A stretch of DNA of 10,270 nucleotides from positions 1 through 10,270 of the forward strand of contig CALVNU010000019.1 of the NCBI GenBank assembly GCA_944349915.1, in the 5' to 3' direction. Every line of letters starts with the position of its first letter. The first letter of the stretch is position 1. Positions 6,803-10,270 of this stretch are shown piece after piece. A model generated the notes under the pieces. That model made no database searches, was not told the origin of the DNA, and saw only the letters and a list, made by a program, of their open reading frames with translations. The translations under genes were made by a program, and so were the position numbers. The stretch is from an uncultured Clostridia bacterium. GTDB taxonomy: Bacteria; Bacillota; Clostridia; Christensenellales; UBA1242.

Positions 6803-7137
6803 ATAACAGTGTAAATCAAAATTTAAGTGTTAAAAATGTGTGGGGCAAAGTTGTTCTGTTTTTAAAAGAACATAGACAGGTCGCTTTGCATGTTGCCTGC
6901 GGAGATATAACGGAGGTTGCCATTGAAGGTGATCGGCTGGTTGTTGATGTGGGGGAAGGAATGCTGGCGGAAATTCTTAAAGACGGCAGACGAGAAATTG
7001 AGAATGCACTGCGCTGGCAGGGGCTTGATTTAAAACTTGAGGTCAATCTTAAAGAATCTAAAGACCTGCCACAACAAGAAGATATAAACAAATTAAAAAA
7101 ATTATTAGGCAAAAAGTTGTCAATAATAGGAGGTTAA
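6797..7137 (+). CDS. dnaX: C-terminal (tau) domain of DnaX, read in the -1 frame
   Basis: This frame is the -1 frame of dnaX and stays open from the nine-A run to TAA at 7135-7137. A -1 shift on A AAA AAC gives VKKKLNNSVNQNLSVKNVWG and so on, for a total product of 479 residues. After an Asn/Ser/Val-rich linker of about 18 residues comes an alpha/beta domain starting VWGKVVLFLKEHRQVALH. Its layout (Trp, long helix, then EVAIEGDRLVVDV strands, then a helix EILKDGRREIENAL and LDLKLEVN) matches the C-terminal domain of Bacillota DnaX by pattern. A GTG at 6838 could start a separate 99-residue protein, but no ribosome binding site precedes it and the upstream 13 codons are also open. The last codons contain AGGAGG (7128-7133), the ribosome binding site of ybaB, so translation of this frame would couple to the next gene. 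In E. coli the equivalent region binds the polymerase and helicase. Confidence 0.75.
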
Positions 7138-7141
7138 TTTT

Positions 7142-7462
7142 ATGGCATATGGTGGATTTGGTGGTTTTGGCGGAGGAAATATTCAACAGCTTATGCGCCA
7201 AGCACAAAAAATGCAAGAAGATATGAACAAGGCAAAGCAAGAACTTGAAGAAAGTGAATTTTCTTCTTCTGTAGGTGGCGGAATGGTTGAAGTTGTCATG
7301 AAGGGCGACAAAACTATGAAGTCAATCAAAATCAAGCAAGAAGTGGTTGACCCAGATGATGTTGAAATGCTGGAAGATTTGGTTGTTAGTGCAGTAAACG
7401 ATTGCCTTGGGCAGATTGCAAGAAAAGAGAAGGAACTTTTGCCTTCAATTCCAGGAATGTGA
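7142..7462 (+). CDS. ybaB: YbaB/EbfC family nucleoid-associated protein
   Basis: A 106-residue small DNA-binding protein of the YbaB/EbfC family, which forms tweezer-like dimers on DNA and is nearly always encoded between dnaX and recR. Visible marks: a Gly/Phe-rich start (MAYGGFGGFGGG), an amphipathic helix with NIQQLMRQAQKMQEDMNKAK (13-32) and ELEES, the core GGGMVEVVMKGDKTMKSIKI (45-64), VVDPDDVEMLEDLVVSAVNDC (68-88) and a C-terminal LPSIPGM. Length is typical. AGGAGG at 7128-7133 lies 8 bases before the ATG, inside the final codons of the DnaX tau frame. Its role is probably in nucleoid organisation or in RecR-linked repair; the family function is not firmly settled. Confidence 0.95.
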   Translation: MAYGGFGGFGGGNIQQLMRQAQKMQEDMNKAKQELEESEFSSSVGGGMVEVVMKGDKTMKSIKIKQEVVDPDDVEMLEDLVVSAVNDCLGQIARKEKELLPSIPGM

Positions 7463-7463
7463 T

Positions 7464-8054
7464 ATGCAGGAAGAAATTATAGAAAACCTTATCGAACAGT
7501 TTCGAACTTTGCCAGGCGTTGGTTACAAAACAGCACAGCGCTATGCCTATTCTGTTATAGAAGGCACAAAAGAGCGGGCAGAGCGTTTTTCGCAAGCAAT
7601 CAAAGAAGCAAAAGAAAAAATAGGTTTTTGCAAAATATGTGGCAATTTTACAGATAAAGAAATTTGCCCAATTTGTCAAAAAAGAAACAGAAAAATTGTT
7701 TGTGTAGTCAAAGACCCAAAGGACATTTTGGCTATGGAAAAAGTCAAAAATTATGAAGGCGTCTATCATGTTTTGTTTGGCACAATAAGTCCGCTTGAGC
7801 ATCGTGGGCCAGACCAAATAAAAATAAAAGAACTGCTTGCAAGAGTTCAACAGGACCAAGTTGAAGAGGTTATTGTTGCAACAAATCCCGATGTTGAGGG
7901 TGAGGCAACTGCAATGTACATTGCAAAAATTTTAAATCCTTTAGGTGTCAAGGTTACAAGGCTTGCGCAAGGAATTGCTATGGGGAGCGACCTTGAATAC
8001 GCAGACGAAATCACGCTTGCAAAAGCACTTGAAGCAAGGCGAGAGATAAAGTAG
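7464..8054 (+). CDS. recR: Recombination protein RecR
   Basis: A 196-residue RecR, which with RecO (and RecF) loads RecA at gaps and acts as a ring-shaped DNA clamp. In order: helix-hairpin-helix LPGVGYKTAQRYAY (16-29), a four-Cys zinc finger with Cys56, Cys59, Cys68 and Cys71, the Toprim start VCVVKDPKDILAME (79-92), GTISPLEHRGPD (106-117), ATNPDVEGEATAMY (139-152) and the C-terminal RLAQGIAMGSDLEYADEITLAKALEARR (166-193). Length is standard. The start at 7464 follows AGGAA (7453-7457), and its ATG begins 1 base after the ybaB stop, implying coupled translation. An upstream in-frame start at 7407 would overlap ybaB and add 19 residues that family members lack. Confidence 0.97.
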   Translation: MQEEIIENLIEQFRTLPGVGYKTAQRYAYSVIEGTKERAERFSQAIKEAKEKIGFCKICGNFTDKEICPICQKRNRKIVCVVKDPKDILAMEKVKNYEGVYHVLFGTISPLEHRGPDQIKIKELLARVQQDQVEEVIVATNPDVEGEATAMYIAKILNPLGVKVTRLAQGIAMGSDLEYADEITLAKALEARREIK

Positions 8055-8061
8055 GAGAAAG

Positions 8062-9819
8062 ATGGTAAGAAAAGAAATAGAAAACTTGTTAAATGTGGCA
8101 CTAAAAAAACTGGGCATAAATGGGAAGGCCTTAGTTTCTTTTTCTTCGTTGCCAGAACTTTGTGATTATCAATCAAACTCAATTTTTTCGCTTGCCAAAC
8201 AAAATGGCAAAAATCCAATAGAACTTGCAAATCAAATCTTAAACAATCTCGACCATTCTCTATATTTTAACTTTGAAGTGGCAAAGCCTGCTTTTATCAA
8301 TATCAAACTCACGCAAGAGGGTTACAATCATTTTGCACAAATTTTGTTTGAAGACTCAAGATGTGGAGTGGCAAAAATTAGCAACCAAAAGGTGCTACTT
8401 GACTATGGTGGCGCAAATGTTGCAAAAGCCTTGCATGTTGGGCACTTAAGGTCGCCTATAATTGGAGAGGCGCTCAAGCGTCTTTATAGTTTTTTAGGCG
8501 AACAGGTTATTAGCGATGTTCACCTTGGCGATTGGGGGCTTCAAATGGGGCTAACAGAACTTCAACTTTATCAAGATGGCAAACTGGACTATTATTTTAC
8601 CGGGGACGGAGAAGAACCGGTCTTGACGCTTGAAATGTTGAATACTGCATATCCAAAAGCCAGCGCTCGTAAAAATGAAGATGAAAATTTTAAAAAAATG
8701 GCGGATGAGTGGACGCTTAAAATTCAAAATAAAGAGCAACCATATTTTAAAATATATCAAAAAATTCGAGAAGTGTCTGTCAAGGAAATCAAGAAGCACT
8801 ATAGCGAACTTGGTGCAGAGTTTGATTTGTGGCTTGGAGAAAGTGATGCGGACGAATATATTGACAAAGCGCTTGACATTATTGACAAAAAGGGGTTGTC
8901 ATACATAAGTGATGGCGCGGTTGTTGTTGATGTTGCAGAAGAAGGGGAAAATATTCCTATTCCCAAAAAGAGCCCAGACGAAATTCAACGATACAAAAAT
9001 CCAATGCCACCAGCCATACTTAAAAAATATAATGGTGGAGTGCTTTACGCAACAACGGACATCGCCACAATATTAATGCGTAACACAGAAATCAAGGGGT
9101 TAAACCGAATTGAATATATTGTTGACGCAAGACAAAAAAATCACTTTATACAGGTTTTTAGAGTGTGCAAAAAGGCAGGGATAAGTCCAAAAGACCAAGT
9201 GCTGTTGCATATCGGCTATGGCACAATGAACGGGAGCGATGGCAAGCCCTTCAAAACCCGCTCTGGTGATACTATAAAACTTGAAGATATCATTCAAATG
9301 CTTATTGACAAAGCGAGTGAAAAATTAAAAAGCAATGGTGTCCAGTTTGACCGCAAACTTGCCCTCCAAATTGGCGTTGCGGCTATGAAGTTTGGCGATT
9401 TGTCCAACAATGTTGGCAAAGATTATGTGTTCGACCTCGACAAATTTCTTTCATTTGAAGGCAAAACTGGTCCATATCTTCAATACACTGTTTGCCGAAT
9501 AAATTCAATATTAAACAAAACAACAGACAAAGGCGGAAAAATTGATATTGAATGTGAAGAAGAACAACAAATAATCAAAAACATCTTAAAACTCAACTCT
9601 TCCTATGAAATTGCATATAAAGAAAAAAGCCTAAACAGCCTTTGCCTTGCAACTTATGACCTTGCAGCATCGTTTTCAACATTCTATAACAACCATAAAA
9701 TTCTAACAGAAAAAGATTCAAACAAGCGCAACAGTTATATATCTCTTCTAAAACTTGTAAAAAAAGCGCTAACCCAAGCACTGTCAACACTTGCAATTGA
9801 TGTGCCAGAAAAAATGTAA
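8062..9819 (+). CDS. argS: Arginyl-tRNA synthetase
   Basis: A 585-residue class I synthetase that charges tRNA(Arg) with arginine. It has the N-terminal additional domain (about 1-105) that contacts the tRNA D-loop, then the HIGH motif as HVGH (125-128) inside YGGANVAKALHVGHLRSP. HLGDWGLQMG (154-163) and LYATTDIA (328-335) are typical catalytic-domain stretches. The KMSKS position reads GKPFKTRSG (394-402), the usual relaxed form in many bacterial ArgRS. GPYLQYTVCRI (470-480) begins the helical DALR anticodon-binding domain, ending in the family-typical VPEKM. AGGAG (8053-8057) overlaps the recR stop and sits 4 bases before the ATG. It is the last gene of the dnaX operon. No terminator is visible in the 18 bases before the next promoter. 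Confidence 0.97.
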   Translation: MVRKEIENLLNVALKKLGINGKALVSFSSLPELCDYQSNSIFSLAKQNGKNPIELANQILNNLDHSLYFNFEVAKPAFINIKLTQEGYNHFAQILFEDSRCGVAKISNQKVLLDYGGANVAKALHVGHLRSPIIGEALKRLYSFLGEQVISDVHLGDWGLQMGLTELQLYQDGKLDYYFTGDGEEPVLTLEMLNTAYPKASARKNEDENFKKMADEWTLKIQNKEQPYFKIYQKIREVSVKEIKKHYSELGAEFDLWLGESDADEYIDKALDIIDKKGLSYISDGAVVVDVAEEGENIPIPKKSPDEIQRYKNPMPPAILKKYNGGVLYATTDIATILMRNTEIKGLNRIEYIVDARQKNHFIQVFRVCKKAGISPKDQVLLHIGYGTMNGSDGKPFKTRSGDTIKLEDIIQMLIDKASEKLKSNGVQFDRKLALQIGVAAMKFGDLSNNVGKDYVFDLDKFLSFEGKTGPYLQYTVCRINSILNKTTDKGGKIDIECEEEQQIIKNILKLNSSYEIAYKEKSLNSLCLATYDLAASFSTFYNNHKILTEKDSNKRNSYISLLKLVKKALTQALSTLAIDVPEKM

Positions 9820-9837
9820 AAAATTTTTAAAAACCTA

Positions 9838-9866
9838 TTTACAAAACAAAAAAAGTGTGCTATTAT
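9838..9866 (+). promoter_or_regulatory. Strong promoter of the 37-codon small gene
   Basis: -35 TTTACA (9838-9843), 17-bp spacer ending in GTGTGC, -10 TATTAT (9861-9866). Segment 9830-9866 matches the minus-strand promoter segment 1110-1074 at 33 of 37 positions. Predicted start near 9873 gives a leader of about 19 nt. Confidence 0.82.
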
Positions 9867-9891
9867 AAAGCCAGATAAGGAGGACTACACT

Positions 9892-10005
9892 ATGCCAGAA
9901 CTTAGAGTTAAAATTGACTTACCAGAGATTATCGCAAACAGAGGAAATATTTCAACAAAAGCAAAAACTGCAAAAGTTTCGAAATGCACGAGTTTTGAAA
10001 AATAA
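9892..10005 (+). CDS. Unknown 37-residue basic small protein
   Basis: The frame encodes 37 residues beginning MPELRVKIDLPEIIANRG. It has 8 basic and 4 acidic residues, one Cys (residue 32) near the end, no membrane segment and no signal peptide. The evidence that it is real is its own equipment: a near-consensus promoter at 9838, a perfect AAGGAGG (9877-9883) 8 bases before the ATG, and a good terminator 24 bases after the stop. The first 15 residues could form a strand and short helix; the rest is Lys/Thr/Ser-rich and probably disordered. I do not recognise it. It could be a small regulator, a peptide precursor, or the remnant of a longer gene. Its promoter twin drives the unknown gene at 437-1036. 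Confidence 0.65.
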   Translation: MPELRVKIDLPEIIANRGNISTKAKTAKVSKCTSFEK

Positions 10006-10029
10006 CTTCGTGGCTTTTATAGCATACCC

Positions 10030-10059
10030 AAAACAGGCTTGTTTTTAGCCTGTTTTTTT
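10030..10059 (+). terminator. Intrinsic terminator after the small gene
   Basis: AAAACAGGCT (10030-10039) pairs perfectly with AGCCTGTTTT (10047-10056) around a 7-nt loop, followed by a run of T to 10059. It closes the small-gene transcript. Confidence 0.92.
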
Positions 10060-10075
10060 ATTACAGCACCTTGAT

Positions 10076-10110
10076 AAAAAAGTTTGTATAAAACATTAAA
10101 AAAGTTTGTA
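10076..10110 (+). repeat. Paired 13-bp direct repeat overlapping a promoter
   Basis: AAAAAAGTTTGTA occurs at 10076-10088 and again, unchanged, at 10098-10110. The copies are 22 bp apart, about two turns of the DNA helix, and the second overlaps the -35 box at 10106-10111. This arrangement suits a regulator binding on one face of the DNA, but no regulator is known. Confidence 0.6.
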
Positions 10111-10134
10111 GAATATTGATAAAATGTATATAAT
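10106..10134 (+). promoter_or_regulatory. Promoter reading out of the window
   Basis: -35 TTGTAG (10106-10111), 17-bp spacer, consensus -10 TATAAT (10129-10134). Expected start near 10141. No convincing gene lies between this point and the window end, so it drives either a longer leader, a noncoding RNA, or a gene beyond 10270. Confidence 0.7.
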
Positions 10135-10205
10135 AAAGATAAAGAAAGTCTAAAACCAGCAAAATTTGACACAAGGCTCTAAAAAAGTAAAACAACAAAA
10201 AGTTT

Positions 10206-10269
10206 AAAACCAACTCATGTTGAAAAAATGTAAGTTGGAAAATACAAAAACCAACTCATGTTGAAAAAA
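10206..10269 (+). repeat. Start of a 41-nt-period hairpin repeat
   Basis: A 23-bp sequence with core CCAACTCATGTTG is present at 10206-10228 and, unchanged, at 10247-10269, the edge of the window. Between them, AGTTGG (10233-10238) is the inverted partner of CCAACT (10210-10215), and within each copy CAAC and GTTG flank TCAT. A looser relative, AAAGTCTAAAACCAGC at 10145-10160, matches 10199-10214 at 14 of 16 positions. The stretch 10141-10270 otherwise holds no credible gene; it is transcribed if the promoter at 10106 is active. Confidence 0.7.
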
Positions 10270-10270
10270 A

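Noticed and set aside
6838..7137. Separate 99-residue gene starting at GTG 6838
   Set aside because: No ribosome binding site precedes the GTG, the same frame is open back to the nine-A run, and the content looks like the DnaX C-terminal domain. It is better read as the shifted end of dnaX.
7407..7463. Upstream in-frame start for recR
   Set aside because: It overlaps ybaB by 56 bases, adds residues not found in RecR, and the ATG at 7464 has a suitable ribosome binding site.
7386..7859. 157-residue minus-strand open frame opposite ybaB and recR
   Set aside because: It is an antisense shadow of two well-supported genes and its Phe/Cys-rich content is typical of such shadows.
9241..9267. Missing KMSKS motif in arginyl-tRNA synthetase
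   Set aside because: Many bacterial ArgRS have a relaxed motif here, and GKPFKTRSG is a usual form.
10206..10270. CRISPR array at the right edge
   Set aside because: The period is 41 nt with a 23-nt repeat and an 18-nt gap; known spacers are about 26 nt or longer, and no cas gene is in view.

Overview
The window looks like a chromosomal piece of a low-G+C Gram-positive bacterium (Bacillota, most likely a Clostridia-type or related gut or anaerobe lineage). This is inferred from the AT-rich coding style, the sigma-A promoters with TTGACA/TTTACA and TAAAAT/TATTAT boxes, the strong GGAGG-type ribosome binding sites, a SpoVB/MurJ-type flippase, and the dnaX-ybaB-recR gene order. No rRNA, tRNA or transposase was seen, so species cannot be named.

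Layout. (1) 1-339 is the 3' end of an unknown gene with an in-frame 21-residue repeat. It ends at a perfect 13-bp hairpin terminator (348-391) that can also serve the convergent unknown gene at 437-1036 on the minus strand. (2) A 108-bp divergent region separates that gene from a SpoVB/MurJ-like lipid II or polysaccharide flippase (1145-2665). (3) A tRNA dihydrouridine synthase (2729-3649) follows; its promoter places the transcription start on the ATG, so its mRNA is probably leaderless. (4) A glycolytic pair, pgk-tpiA (3698-5642), has its own promoter. (5) A replication, repair and translation operon, dnaX-ybaB-recR-argS (5699-9819), has its own promoter and tightly spaced genes. (6) A 37-codon small gene (9892-10005) has its own promoter, ribosome binding site and terminator. 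(7) An AT-rich right edge (10060-10270) carries a promoter, paired direct repeats and the start of a 41-nt-period hairpin repeat, with no gene inside the window.

The most interesting signal is in dnaX. The zero frame stops after 367 codons, directly after a run of nine A that contains the heptamer A AAA AAC followed by TAA. The -1 frame is open from that run for 113 codons and encodes what looks like the missing DnaX C-terminal (tau) domain, ending in the ribosome binding site of ybaB. This predicts a gamma-like 367-residue product in frame and a tau-like 479-residue product made by -1 frameshifting or transcriptional slippage, the reverse of the E. coli arrangement, where the frameshift makes the short form.

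A second signal is a nearly identical 37-bp promoter segment in front of two otherwise unrelated unknown genes at opposite ends of the window: the minus-strand gene at 437-1036 and the 37-residue small protein gene. The rest of the window is ordinary housekeeping.
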